From a virus: a stretch of 32,416 nucleotides of DNA. The position numbers and the translations under genes were made by a program. Numbering within the stretch: position 1 is the stretch's first letter; each line of letters opens with the position of its first letter. Under the pieces are notes generated by a model that ran no database searches, had not been told where the DNA came from, and worked only from the letters and a program-made list of their open reading frames with translations. The stretch is from IMG/VR virus record IMGVR_UViG_3300020450_000059, positions 1 to 32,416 of that record, one strand, 5' to 3'. Shown piece by piece: positions 7,041 to 14,743 of this stretch.

Positions 7041-7189
7041 GAAGTTTTTGCAATATTTTGGAGGATTTCTTTAAGAAGTTCCTTTATTTCTTTTATTTCT
7101 TTTTCTATATCGAATTTTTGATCTTTGTTACTTGGAGTATGTACTTTTGCTATCTTAACACCTTGTTCTTCAACTTTGCTTAATTTCAT
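7037..7189 (-). CDS. Small lysine/glutamate-rich helical protein (50 aa)
   Basis: The 50-aa product has a short N-terminal strand-like part (MKLSKVEEQGVKIAKVHT) and a C-terminal amphipathic helix rich in Lys, Glu, Ile and Leu (about residues 26-48) that could form a coiled coil. Its ATG overlaps the preceding membrane gene stop as ATGA. The stop codon lies within the -35 element of the following promoter. There is no recognisable family. The coupling to a small membrane protein suggests that the two act together. Confidence 0.6.
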   Translation of the reverse strand: MKLSKVEEQGVKIAKVHTPSNKDQKFDIEKEIKEIKELLKEILQNIAKTS

Positions 7190-7365
7190 ATTTTTGCTCT
7201 AAACCTTTCGTATGCTTTCCATAATTCCCACACTACAAATAAAATTGTAGCAGTTGTGAATCCTCCTCCTGCTAATGTAAGAAGCACTAGTACTTGCATT
7301 ACCTTAGCAAATATTGCTATGACTACAAGGTCATACCATTCAAAGACATCTGCGAAATTATACAT
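7186..7365 (-). CDS. Small membrane protein, holin-like size (59 aa)
   Basis: Read from the gap after the amidinotransferase. The 59-aa product has an acidic/aromatic N-terminus (NFADVFEWYDL), a long hydrophobic region (about 12-33), a GGG turn, a second hydrophobic run (about 37-47), and a basic C-terminus (KAYERFRAKI). Two membrane helices with a positive tail resembles class II holins, but it lies far from the endolysin. The ATG overlaps the amidinotransferase stop (ATGTATAA), with AAGGAGAAAG upstream, and its own stop overlaps the next gene as ATGA; this double coupling supports a real gene. Confidence 0.65.
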   Translation of the reverse strand: MYNFADVFEWYDLVVIAIFAKVMQVLVLLTLAGGGFTTATILFVVWELWKAYERFRAKI

Positions 7366-8389
7366 AATTTTGTCTTTCTCCTTGTCTGCTTAAATCTAAA
7401 GTAACACAATGTAATCCACTGTCCCAGAAATATTTATGTCTGAAGTTAAACGGTATCATTTCAACACCATATTTCTTTAACTCATTTTCGATTCTTTTGT
7501 CATGACCATTTGTAATTATTGTATTTTCATCAATACTTACTACATTCAAATCAAACACTGTTTCATCTACGTAGCCAATCCAATGAGATAACCATTTTTC
7601 TACTTTATCTTTATAAAAATGTTGTGTTCTTATTTCATGAAACCAATCAGGTAAATCCCACGGTGTAAGTATAATCTTATCCCAATGTTTTAATTCTTCT
7701 GGTATGTATTCTTCATTCCATGTCATTAACAATCCAGGTTTGATAAGTGCTAACATACCATCAACATGTCCACAACCAGGTACTTCTATCCATTTAGTTT
7801 CACAGCCTATATTTCTTTTTACCCAATTTAAACCTGTCTTTGTTCCTAGCATAGAGTCAAGTCCTGCAGGATCATGATACGTTTTTGAATGAATTAAAGT
7901 ATCACCACATTTTATAATATTTGCGGCATGATACATTATCTGAGGTTCCATTATTTCGTAATTTTGATACTTATTTTGTAACAATGGTTTAGGCATTGCA
8001 ATATAGTTTCTTCCCTCTTTATGTTTTTCTAACATAATATCTAGGAAGTAATCACTTTCAGTATATCTATTACAGTCACCACCTATAGTATTAATAATAG
8101 TATCTCCATAAACTATATGATGATCACGAGGACATATAGCAGGATATGGAAATTTTGATTTCCATTGTCTTGTGCTTTCAGATTGCAAAGGTATATTTTT
8201 TGGTCTGTAAACTTTGACACCTGATGATTCAAATGTATTTGATAATTTTTTAAAATCTTGTTCTGTTTCTTCTAGTATCTTTGACATACTATCAACAAAC
8301 TGTGCGTCATCGAATTGTTCTAAGGATTTTGTGTCATAAGTAGAACCGACAATAATCTCTGTAAGTTTATCCCATTCTGTCCATATCAT
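7358..8389 (-). CDS. Amidinotransferase (AGAT/StrB-like)
   Basis: The 343-aa protein resembles the amidinotransferases that move the amidino group of arginine to an amine such as glycine. By eye, the histidine motif GHVDG (His208) matches human AGAT His303, and SGLHCVTLDL with RxGExQxY near the C-terminus (Cys328) matches the nucleophile Cys407 region. The segment aligned to AGAT FDAAD reads YHAAN here, so the third catalytic position may be Asn157 rather than Asp; some related families also have Asn. FPYPAICPRDH (80-90) is the usual N-terminal signature. Substrates are unknown: a guanidino compound, polyamine or arginine catabolism role is plausible. It sits between a GNAT-like unknown and a small membrane gene. 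Confidence 0.75.
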   Translation of the reverse strand: MIWTEWDKLTEIIVGSTYDTKSLEQFDDAQFVDSMSKILEETEQDFKKLSNTFESSGVKVYRPKNIPLQSESTRQWKSKFPYPAICPRDHHIVYGDTIINTIGGDCNRYTESDYFLDIMLEKHKEGRNYIAMPKPLLQNKYQNYEIMEPQIMYHAANIIKCGDTLIHSKTYHDPAGLDSMLGTKTGLNWVKRNIGCETKWIEVPGCGHVDGMLALIKPGLLMTWNEEYIPEELKHWDKIILTPWDLPDWFHEIRTQHFYKDKVEKWLSHWIGYVDETVFDLNVVSIDENTIITNGHDKRIENELKKYGVEMIPFNFRHKYFWDSGLHCVTLDLSRQGERQNYV

Positions 8390-8392
8390 ATA

Positions 8393-8836
8393 TTATTGTG
8401 ATCCTAATATTTCAAAACCGTTAATTTGCTTTTTGTATTCATCTGGAGTGCCAACGTATATGTACTTAACACCTTTGGCTTTGTAATATGCACATTCGTG
8501 GCGTAGACTTTTTAAACCTAAGAATAATTTAGGATTCTTGTAGTTCCAAGCAAATTGTATTGCTTCTACATTATGTTTATTAAAGTTATGGTAAAAACTA
8601 AATGCAATTAGTTTTTTGTTATTGTAATATCCAATTATATCACTGCGTGGCGCACATAAGTCTTCATTAAACAAAGGCATTACACTTTCAAATTGTTTGT
8701 ACTTACAATATTGATCGTATATTTCTTGCAATTCTTCTACTGGCGGATTTTCAAGTAATACTGCGGATTTAGACATCCTATAGTTTGTTTTAGTTAAATC
8801 AATCCTAGAATATATATCACTCACTTTGTTCTCCAT
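8393..8836 (-). CDS. Unknown protein, possible GNAT-like fold (147 aa)
   Basis: The 147-aa protein has no sure family signature. The C-terminal half has an alternating strand/helix pattern (KKLIAFSFYHNF, then AIQFAWNY, then LGLKSLRHECAYYKAKGVKYIYVG) that recalls GNAT acyltransferases and leucyl/arginyl-transferase-type folds: a strand pair, a long helix, then a GVKYIYVG strand. The GNAT idea is based on pattern only; the acetyl-CoA loop (Q/RxxGxG/A) is not evident. It overlaps the 162-aa gene by 16 bases and ends 3 bases before the amidinotransferase start, so the three are in one operon. It could act on the same substrate as the amidinotransferase. Confidence 0.6.
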   Translation of the reverse strand: MENKVSDIYSRIDLTKTNYRMSKSAVLLENPPVEELQEIYDQYCKYKQFESVMPLFNEDLCAPRSDIIGYYNNKKLIAFSFYHNFNKHNVEAIQFAWNYKNPKLFLGLKSLRHECAYYKAKGVKYIYVGTPDEYKKQINGFEILGSQ

Positions 8837-9309
8837 CTTACAACATCATCATAGTTTTCTTTTGGCCAATTATCATAATACCCTTGTTTCTTTAAAATTT
8901 CACTTGCGTTGTTTAACTTTGATAGCCTTTGGACTAGTACTAATATACATTTACCAAAATTCATGGTTTCCCCATTTAATATTTCTGGGTCGTTTGGATG
9001 GTCTTCTAATGCTACTATATCTTTAGTCATAGCAATATCATTGAAGTCTTTTACAATTTTTGAAAGTTCTTTAGGAGTTAAATCTTCTGTAGGACAATAG
9101 ACAACAACAACTTCATATTTGTCATCCCAGTTATCAGCAAGGGAATTTATTATAGGTAATATAGTATGCTTTTCTACTGAGAGATAATTAATTCTCTCTT
9201 TAAGCATAGCCTGTTTTGCAAAAGGACACGGAACTTTTCCGATTTGTTCATTGTGCGTTGATACAAATTCTTTAATCCATTTTTGAATTTCTGAATCAAA
9301 GGTCCCCAT
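8821..9309 (-). CDS. Unknown protein with CPFAK motif (162 aa)
   Basis: I place the start at ATG 9309, which overlaps the MazG gene end by 14 bases; the alternative 39 bases upstream lies further into mazG. The product begins with a helix (EIQKWIKEFVSTHN) followed by VPCPFAKQAMLKERI, a striking conserved-looking motif with one Cys. The remainder has alternating strands (YEVVVVYCP) and helices, suggesting a compact alpha/beta domain. I do not recognise a named family with confidence. Situated between MazG and the GNAT-like gene; a nucleotide- or small-molecule-related role is possible by context only. Confidence 0.65.
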   Translation of the reverse strand: MGTFDSEIQKWIKEFVSTHNEQIGKVPCPFAKQAMLKERINYLSVEKHTILPIINSLADNWDDKYEVVVVYCPTEDLTPKELSKIVKDFNDIAMTKDIVALEDHPNDPEILNGETMNFGKCILVLVQRLSKLNNASEILKKQGYYDNWPKENYDDVVRWRTK

Positions 9310-9706
9310 CTTTACGATTCTCTGAATAGTAAACATTAAATTCGCCACCTGGGTAACGTGATTTAAGTTTGTTTACATTTTCTGCTACTACGTCATTTGG
9401 GTCAAGCCCAAGAGCACGACAACTATTAATCCAATACCACATAATATCGCCAAGTTCTCGTTTAGCATGAAATATAGTTTCATCGTTAAGTGGTTTGCCT
9501 TGGAATATGCATTTTTTAACAATCTCATTGAATTCTCCAGTTTCCGATGACAGGCCTATTCCGCCTGTAAGTAGTAGTGCCATGTTTACACCACTTTCAT
9601 TTTCTAGTGCCTCTAGTTGGTTACTAAGTGCCTTTGTTTCGTTACTTTGTGCAGATGTTACAGTCGCTACAAAGTTTTCATATTTCTTTAGATCTATGTT
9701 TTCCAA
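9296..9706 (-). CDS. mazG: MazG-like NTP pyrophosphohydrolase
   Basis: The 136-aa protein has the all-alpha MazG signature: ETGEFNEIVKK (metal-binding acids) and KRELGDIMWYW (ExxD-type helix), followed by NVNKLKSRYPGGEF. It should hydrolyse (d)NTPs to (d)NMPs; in marine phages MazG has been linked to nucleotide pools and, controversially, to (p)ppGpp. The start appears to be TTG at 9706 with a weak purine-rich region upstream; no ATG lies close by. The gene begins 12 bases after the GroES-like gene and overlaps the CPFAK gene. The size is typical for a single-domain phage MazG. Confidence 0.85.
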   Translation of the reverse strand: MENIDLKKYENFVATVTSAQSNETKALSNQLEALENESGVNMALLLTGGIGLSSETGEFNEIVKKCIFQGKPLNDETIFHAKRELGDIMWYWINSCRALGLDPNDVVAENVNKLKSRYPGGEFNVYYSENRKDGDL

Positions 9707-9718
9707 TTTTGTTTCTTT

Positions 9719-10129
9719 CTAATTAGCGTTAACAAACCCACTTGGGTCAATTGCGTCAGGAGCATAGTCACCTATACTACTGTTACTCATTTGCACATCA
9801 TCAGGTTTTTCTTCTGAGTATGCTAATACACTTTCTGACTCAACCATTCTTAAAACAATCTCATCTTCGCCTTCATTTGTCATTGTAATACCTCGTGTCC
9901 AACGACCATGTTCTATTAGGATCCAATCACCTATTTTATAATCGTCTTTGTTCTTTGGTCCTTTACTATGAACTTTACCCCAGCGTGGATAAATGCCTCT
10001 AACATTTCCATCATCTGAGGTAAGAATGATTCCGCCTTTAGTAGTTTGTTCTCCAAAGTACATATCACTTACAAGAACTCTATTTCCTATTGCGGTTAAG
10101 TTTCCTTCAAATTTTGCTAACGTATCCAC
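9719..10129 (-). CDS. 31: GroES-like co-chaperonin (T4 gp31-like)
   Basis: The 136-aa protein has the co-chaperonin 10-kDa core in residues about 10-95: AIGNRVLVSDMYF at the start, a mobile-loop-like TTKGGIILTSDDG region, then WGKVHSKGPKN and IGDWILIEHGRW. T4 gp31 replaces host GroES to fold the capsid protein; this protein is probably the equivalent. The C-terminal 40 residues are acidic and probably disordered. Translation starts at a GTG (10129) with GAGGTGACTA upstream, overlapping the stop of the preceding gene by one base (TAGTG). The gp31 assignment is based on fold-level resemblance, since marine versions diverge strongly from T4. Confidence 0.78.
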   Translation of the reverse strand: MDTLAKFEGNLTAIGNRVLVSDMYFGEQTTKGGIILTSDDGNVRGIYPRWGKVHSKGPKNKDDYKIGDWILIEHGRWTRGITMTNEGEDEIVLRMVESESVLAYSEEKPDDVQMSNSSIGDYAPDAIDPSGFVNAN

Positions 10130-10518
10130 TAGTCACCTCTTTTTACAAAATTGCCGTCTGCGTCTTCTACCCAATCATCTTCAGCATCTGCTTTTTCAGC
10201 CGCTTTTGCTTTTTTAGCATTTTCTGTAGATTTCTTTTGGGCTTTAGTTTGAACAGGTTCTGCTACTTCTTCTACAGGCTGTTCTACTTGTGCTACTTCA
10301 TCTGGAGCCGCTTGCGGATGTTCTTCGTAATAATCACGAATTACATCATCACGCTTTTTAATAATTTTGCCACCAGGACCAAGTTCGTCGCCACGTGCAT
10401 TTACACGAGCATTACCAACTGCTGGAGTCAACTCATTACGCTGACGCAACGTATCCATGTCAATTTGCTTACCTTGAAAAGTTTGGTAAGTTTTCTTTTG
10501 TTGTTGTCTTACAGGCAT
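10129..10518 (-). CDS. Charged protein with disordered tail, unknown function (129 aa)
   Basis: The N-terminal half (1-70) is basic and contains the block GDELGPGGKIIKKRDDVIRDYY, which looks like a conserved functional segment. The rest is low complexity, rich in Glu, Ala, Val and Lys (about 72-115), ending in DWVEDADGNFVKRGD. The start is fixed by one of the best ribosome sites in the window (AAAGGAGG, then TATATT, then ATG), and a T4-late-like motif lies 24 bases upstream. It directly precedes the GroES-like gene (one-base overlap), so the two are likely made together late, consistent with a role in head assembly, though I recognise no family. Confidence 0.75.
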   Translation of the reverse strand: MPVRQQQKKTYQTFQGKQIDMDTLRQRNELTPAVGNARVNARGDELGPGGKIIKKRDDVIRDYYEEHPQAAPDEVAQVEQPVEEVAEPVQTKAQKKSTENAKKAKAAEKADAEDDWVEDADGNFVKRGD

Positions 10519-10542
10519 AATATACCTCCTTTATTATGTACG

Positions 10543-10550
10543 TATTTATC
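10543..10550 (-). promoter_or_regulatory. T4-type late promoter (GATAAATA)
   Basis: The minus-strand sequence TTAGATAAATACG overlaps the stop codon of the DnaE-like gene and lies 24 bases before the 129-aa gene. It would add late expression of that gene and the GroES-like gene to any early read-through from 11092-11120. Confidence 0.6.
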
Positions 10551-11085
10551 TAAGGAACTCACGCCAATCCAGGCCATATTGGATTGAGTTTATTCTATGT
10601 ACGCCTATTAAGTATAGCACATAACTTGCTACACTACTACCTCTACCTACACCCCACACAATGCTATTTTCACGCATAAAATCTACCATATATATCATAT
10701 AACGTAGTAAGTTTTCCATACCACGTTTTTTAAATTCTTGGAGTTCTTCAAATGCCCTTCTATATTCAGGACCTTGTGCTTTGTAACCATCAGTAATTAA
10801 TCTTCCTAATACATATTGTTCAACGTGTATAGTTTTATATTCTTCTGGCATAAACCATTCACCTTGACATACTCCGTCAAAAGTCTTTTGATCTACATCT
10901 AATGGAATATATTTTTGCAACGGATTCATACCTTGTTCTTCCATTGCTTTGTTAAATTTATCTATGTCGTCAGATTGATCACATAGTACCACATGACACT
11001 TATCACTATGACCAGTATAGATCATATCAATAAGATCCTTATTAGAGAATCGTGGAATACCTAGTTCATCTGTTTTCATAAGCAT
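10546..11085 (-). CDS. DnaE-like GRGS-motif protein without polymerase catalytic aspartates
   Basis: Residues about 105-179 of this 179-aa protein resemble the stretch of bacterial DNA polymerase III alpha (DnaE) just before the catalytic centre: a helix, FMRENSIVWGVGRGSSVASY (137-155 region with GVGRGSS) and then YGLDWREFL. In DnaE the catalytic Asp pair follows this point, but here the protein stops at once, so it lacks the DxD metal site. The N-terminal 100 residues are unlike DnaE. It may be a decayed or repurposed fragment. The -10 box ends about 7 bases from the ATG, so the message might be almost leaderless; an internal ATG at 11025 with AAGGA upstream is an alternative start. Confidence 0.7.
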   Translation of the reverse strand: MLMKTDELGIPRFSNKDLIDMIYTGHSDKCHVVLCDQSDDIDKFNKAMEEQGMNPLQKYIPLDVDQKTFDGVCQGEWFMPEEYKTIHVEQYVLGRLITDGYKAQGPEYRRAFEELQEFKKRGMENLLRYMIYMVDFMRENSIVWGVGRGSSVASYVLYLIGVHRINSIQYGLDWREFLR

Positions 11086-11091
11086 ACTTGT

Positions 11092-11120
11092 ATTTTAACT
11101 GATATTAATAAGATTGTCAA
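11092..11120 (-). promoter_or_regulatory. Sigma-70-type promoter upstream of the DnaE-like gene
   Basis: On the minus strand, TTGACA (11120-11115) is followed by 17 bases and TAAAAT (11097-11092): 11 of 12 consensus positions at ideal spacing. The elements overlap the end of the upstream small gene. Predicted initiation is near 11085, on or next to the first ATG of the DnaE-like gene. Confidence 0.7.
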
Positions 11121-11358
11121 GAGAATTATCGCTATCTTGACTATTAATTTTTGGTTTTGCTCTGCGACCTTCCATCTCTGCTTTATACATATCAAGAATA
11201 GCCGTAATTTGTTCTTTTACCTGCGGATTGTGTGTCATCCAGAATTTTTTATTTAATTCTATTATTTTTTCTTCTATTTCAATGTCTGACAGATCATCAA
11301 AACTATTAACTAATGGATTAAAGGACTTTAGAGAAGATGCCACTAATGAATTCTCCAT
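11095..11358 (-). CDS. Small helical protein of unknown function (87 aa)
   Basis: I choose ATG 11358; another ATG at 11376 and longer forms are possible, since no ribosome site decides clearly. The product starts MENSLVASSLKSF and is largely helical, with IEEKIIELNKKFWMTHNPQVKEQ (about 30-52) and a KAEMEGRRAKPK segment, ending in an Asn/Asp/Ser-rich tail. It overlaps the 203-aa structural gene by about 40 bases. I recognise no named family; the compact helical core and tight overlap support a real gene. Its 3' end holds the sigma-70-like promoter, so it is the last gene of the structural block. Confidence 0.65.
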   Translation of the reverse strand: MENSLVASSLKSFNPLVNSFDDLSDIEIEEKIIELNKKFWMTHNPQVKEQITAILDMYKAEMEGRRAKPKINSQDSDNSLDNLINIS

Positions 11359-11929
11359 AAACTGTTTGTCCGCCATCAATAGTCCAAAATCTATAAATTT
11401 TAGGATGGGTAGGATCTGCAATGGCTGTTGGGTGGACAAAGGCTTGTTCCGTTTTAATTACACCGTTTGCTGTACCTGAAGTAAAAGATATATCATAAGT
11501 GCTTGTTGTGTCTGCAATATCGCCGCCTCTTTTGAGTTCCAGTACTAGTTCAGCATACTTACCGCTAGATGGCCAATCAGTAACTTGTAAAGTAATTCCT
11601 GCACTATTAATTGTGTACGCATGATAAGTTGCAATTTCATAACTAACTGGTCTTACACCTGCTGTTGTTAATACACCACCACTATAATATTTTTGTGAAG
11701 ATCTATTAAGTACCACATTGTTAATTGTGTTACCTTGCATGTTAGTTATTGCATCATTGTTCTTTACTGCATTTGTATCTAATGCTGTTAAATCTGCATG
11801 AGCATTTGTTAGTTCTGCTTTAATTTTACTGAAGTTATCTCTAAAGCCTTGTGAGTCGTTATCTACACCTGCTTGTGGATAATCTGCATTAATTGTTCCA
11901 ATATTAGAACTGTTTGTAGTAATGGCCAT
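11318..11929 (-). CDS. Tail/fibre-associated structural protein with shared N-terminal module (203 aa)
   Basis: The N-terminus contains NADYPQAGVDNDSQGFRDNFSKIKAEL, a divergent version of the short module that begins three other tail genes here (shared core FRxNFxxI/L). Residues 60-200 are beta-rich, with Thr, Ser and Gly, typical of a virion protein, and no enzymatic motif. It probably forms an adaptor or small fibre part; the partner is unknown. It begins behind a late promoter 18 bases upstream (GATAAATA) with AGGAG before the ATG. Confidence 0.72.
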   Translation of the reverse strand: MAITTNSSNIGTINADYPQAGVDNDSQGFRDNFSKIKAELTNAHADLTALDTNAVKNNDAITNMQGNTINNVVLNRSSQKYYSGGVLTTAGVRPVSYEIATYHAYTINSAGITLQVTDWPSSGKYAELVLELKRGGDIADTTSTYDISFTSGTANGVIKTEQAFVHPTAIADPTHPKIYRFWTIDGGQTVYGEFISGIFSKVL

Positions 11930-11947
11930 ATCTTATTCTCCTACTCG

Positions 11948-11955
11948 TATTTATC
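11948..11955 (-). promoter_or_regulatory. T4-type late promoter (GATAAATA)
   Basis: Minus-strand CTGATAAATACGAG lies between the 927-aa and 203-aa tail genes, 18 bases before the latter's ATG, with GTAGGAG following. This matches the pattern and spacing of the other late motifs in the window. Confidence 0.65.
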
Positions 11956-11959
11956 AGTG

Positions 11960-14743
11960 TTATGCATTATAATTATACTTTCCGAATAGAATATATTGAT
12001 CATTTGAGTTACCTACAACACTATCAATAATATATCTATCAATTTCAATATCTAATTTTTTGAAATCATATGCTCTGTTTCTAAGGTTAATCATAATTTC
12101 GTTACTTGTTCCTGGCTTGCAATAGCATAATGGCATTGCTAACACAAATCCTGTTTCTTGCTCTCCAGCAGTTTGTGGAGTACGCATCCATAAAGGTAAA
12201 AAGTCATATTCTGTTCTACCTAATGCTTTTATACTATCTTGCATGTTTGTTATATTGCTTATATATTTTTTACCTTGGCCACCACTTGCTAAAACTGCAT
12301 CACTATCTGCTTTAACAACAGGATCATTATTGAACACAAATGGATCTGTATCTGTATTTGCTGTGGCTGTAAGAGTTTCGCCTGTCGCAATAGTTTGTAC
12401 AGTATCGCCAAGATCTAATTGTGTATCATCAGTCATAAATTTATACTGTTCTGTATTTCTATTTACATTTGAATTATCAAGTAAAGTAGGTGTGCCATTT
12501 GGATGATTAGCATAAGCCGCCATATCTGCTTTTAGTTGTTCAGGTCCACGTTGTACAAATGTCTTTTTTGTTTCTCCTTTTTTTGCTTTTGAAGGATCAA
12601 TTAATTCAACATATATTACTTCATATATTACATCTTGTGTACCTGGTGTTTTTGCAACTGCACTTTTAAGTGCTCCAACATTGAATCTACGTTTTCTGTG
12701 CCATTTTTTACTAGCCGTAGCAAATTCAGTTATTGTTTTTGTTTCAATTCCTGCATACGCTAAAATTTTTATATCACGTTGTATGCCAAAATTTGGATCA
12801 TTTGGTCTATATATACTTGTTGGTGGAAAGTTTGCAGGATTACTTATAAATTCTTGGTATTCTAATCTTTTAGATTCTTTTAAAAATGGTTTCATATAAA
12901 GATTACTATACTGTCTATCATCGTCATCAATTACTTCGATTACAAATTGTTTTGTTGTTGCACTAAATCCAAATCTATCTTCTGCTTGTACAGTGAAAGT
13001 ATAGTTTCTATCTATACTTGTAGTATCATTATCAAATGTCATATTATCATTATCGAAAAAAGTTAATCCGTTTCTTTCACTATCAGAAAACTGTATAACC
13101 GAACCTGTAATTTCACCATTATATTGTAGTGTTAAACCTGGAGGTAATTTTCCACTTTTCAATGTGTATAATAATGGAGCATCTGGAACTGTAGTAGTAC
13201 CTTGAACTTTAAAAACACTTATTTGATTTGCTGGTATAGTTCCTAATTTAGTTTTACTAATCCATGCAATGCTACTATCTACGTCACCTAGTAATTTTAC
13301 GGTAAATGTTTTATCTTTAAATGTTGCAACTTCAACTACATTTTGTTCACTTATCAAAAGTTCTGCTCTAACTGTAAATTTATATTCTGTAGTAATTGCT
13401 GGCTGGTATGCTACACGACCTGCTATTTCACCTGTGTCTGGATCTATTGTCATTCCTGCTGGAATAACACTAGCAGTGCCATCGTCGTTTGTTGCCTGCA
13501 ACACATATCTTATTGCACCTCTTTGATTTTCATTTTTTAAAACTTCTAAAAACAATGTCACATAGTTATTTGCTCTTCTAAAACCAAAGTCACTAGGAGT
13601 TATCCAAATAGGAGTTCTAACATATGTATTGTCTGCTGTAAATACACCTGTAGCAACTTGTACAACAATATTATCTGCTCTTAAAAAATCTTCGCCTACT
13701 ACAAAGATAGTAAAGTTTCTTTTGACTATTGCTAATCCATCACTTACACTTACTTTAAAGTCATAATGTCTGTTTAGTTTTTTAGGAGGATTATATACAT
13801 AATTAGGTATTACTTGTCCTTGAAAATACAAACTACTTTTGTTTGAAAAATCATGCAAATACATATCATAATTTGCTGTATCGTATTGACCTTGTTTTGA
13901 TTTTTTATCTAAAGCAAGCAATGGTTCAACTACGCCTGATAGTTTACCTGTGTTACTTAAAGATATACCAGGAGGTAATTCTCCGTCGCCTTTTTCTATC
14001 CAAAACTCTAAACTTTTGTCTGCAGGAAGATCTACGTCTTCTGCTACTAATTGGAAATCGATTATTTCATTATCTAAAATGAAATATCTATTATTATTTG
14101 GCGGATTTCCTACTGGTAGTCTACCTTGCTCTGTTTTCCATAAAGGATCATCTGGACCGTCTATTATTATTTGAAAAGTCCTGTCATGAATATCAGTGCC
14201 AATAGTTGATCTTAGCACAAATTTAAATGTAGTTTGTCTTTCAACTTGTTTAGGAGTACCAATAATGTTGTTTTGAAAAATTCTTAATCCTGGAGGTAAA
14301 GTACCTGCAATTATTTCAATAGTTGGACTGTTTGATGGTGTGTTGGCCTGTCCACCCATTCCTGTATGATACTGACAATAGTAATAGAGTGTAGGTGCTG
14401 ATATAGGAACTACAATAGTTGTTTTGAAATTAACCATATCAACTGTAACTCCTGTTGTATATTCTGTCCCGCCTGAGTGTGTGCCTCCTGATGTAGTTGA
14501 AAATCTTAGAGGGTGAGTTGACGAAGCAGACCAATCAAAAATATAAGTATTACCTTCTATCAATTCCAAAGTAGGTTGTTGTACGCCATCAATAAAATAT
14601 TTGTTGCCATTGACAACATATTGAAAAGTTACTGAATAATTTATTGTAGAAGATGTAGTCGTTATAGGTAAACCTATAGAAATAGTTTCTTCTTCATTAG
14701 TTGTAACTAATGTAGTTCCAGATGGCTTTGTCCAATGTGACAT
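11960..14743 (-). CDS. Large modular virion protein with cupredoxin-like and He_PIG-like domains (927 aa)
   Basis: Residues about 36-135 resemble a blue-copper (cupredoxin) domain: TYIFDWSASSTHPLRF supplies His77, and YYYCQYHTGMGG supplies Cys123, His126 and Met129. The C-x2-H-x2-M spacing is that of amicyanin. At least four Ig-like He_PIG modules follow, each marked by an LPPGL or IPAGM turn and an N/D-x-G-x-I-x-G strand (near residues 149, 250, 430 and 530). The C-terminal third (about 600-927) is a different, unassigned beta-rich and helical region. It is likely a tail-tip or fibre adhesin exposed on the virion. Its ATG overlaps the preceding gene stop (TAATG). Cupredoxin identification is by motif; copper binding is unproven. 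Confidence 0.8.
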   Translation of the reverse strand: MSHWTKPSGTTLVTTNEEETISIGLPITTTSSTINYSVTFQYVVNGNKYFIDGVQQPTLELIEGNTYIFDWSASSTHPLRFSTTSGGTHSGGTEYTTGVTVDMVNFKTTIVVPISAPTLYYYCQYHTGMGGQANTPSNSPTIEIIAGTLPPGLRIFQNNIIGTPKQVERQTTFKFVLRSTIGTDIHDRTFQIIIDGPDDPLWKTEQGRLPVGNPPNNNRYFILDNEIIDFQLVAEDVDLPADKSLEFWIEKGDGELPPGISLSNTGKLSGVVEPLLALDKKSKQGQYDTANYDMYLHDFSNKSSLYFQGQVIPNYVYNPPKKLNRHYDFKVSVSDGLAIVKRNFTIFVVGEDFLRADNIVVQVATGVFTADNTYVRTPIWITPSDFGFRRANNYVTLFLEVLKNENQRGAIRYVLQATNDDGTASVIPAGMTIDPDTGEIAGRVAYQPAITTEYKFTVRAELLISEQNVVEVATFKDKTFTVKLLGDVDSSIAWISKTKLGTIPANQISVFKVQGTTTVPDAPLLYTLKSGKLPPGLTLQYNGEITGSVIQFSDSERNGLTFFDNDNMTFDNDTTSIDRNYTFTVQAEDRFGFSATTKQFVIEVIDDDDRQYSNLYMKPFLKESKRLEYQEFISNPANFPPTSIYRPNDPNFGIQRDIKILAYAGIETKTITEFATASKKWHRKRRFNVGALKSAVAKTPGTQDVIYEVIYVELIDPSKAKKGETKKTFVQRGPEQLKADMAAYANHPNGTPTLLDNSNVNRNTEQYKFMTDDTQLDLGDTVQTIATGETLTATANTDTDPFVFNNDPVVKADSDAVLASGGQGKKYISNITNMQDSIKALGRTEYDFLPLWMRTPQTAGEQETGFVLAMPLCYCKPGTSNEIMINLRNRAYDFKKLDIEIDRYIIDSVVGNSNDQYILFGKYNYNA

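Noticed and set aside
10090-10587. 165-aa plus-strand frame that looks like a hydrophobic membrane protein
   Set aside because: It is antisense to the GroES-like and 129-aa genes, whose starts, overlap and ribosome sites are convincing. AT-rich charged coding sequence read backwards often looks hydrophobic.
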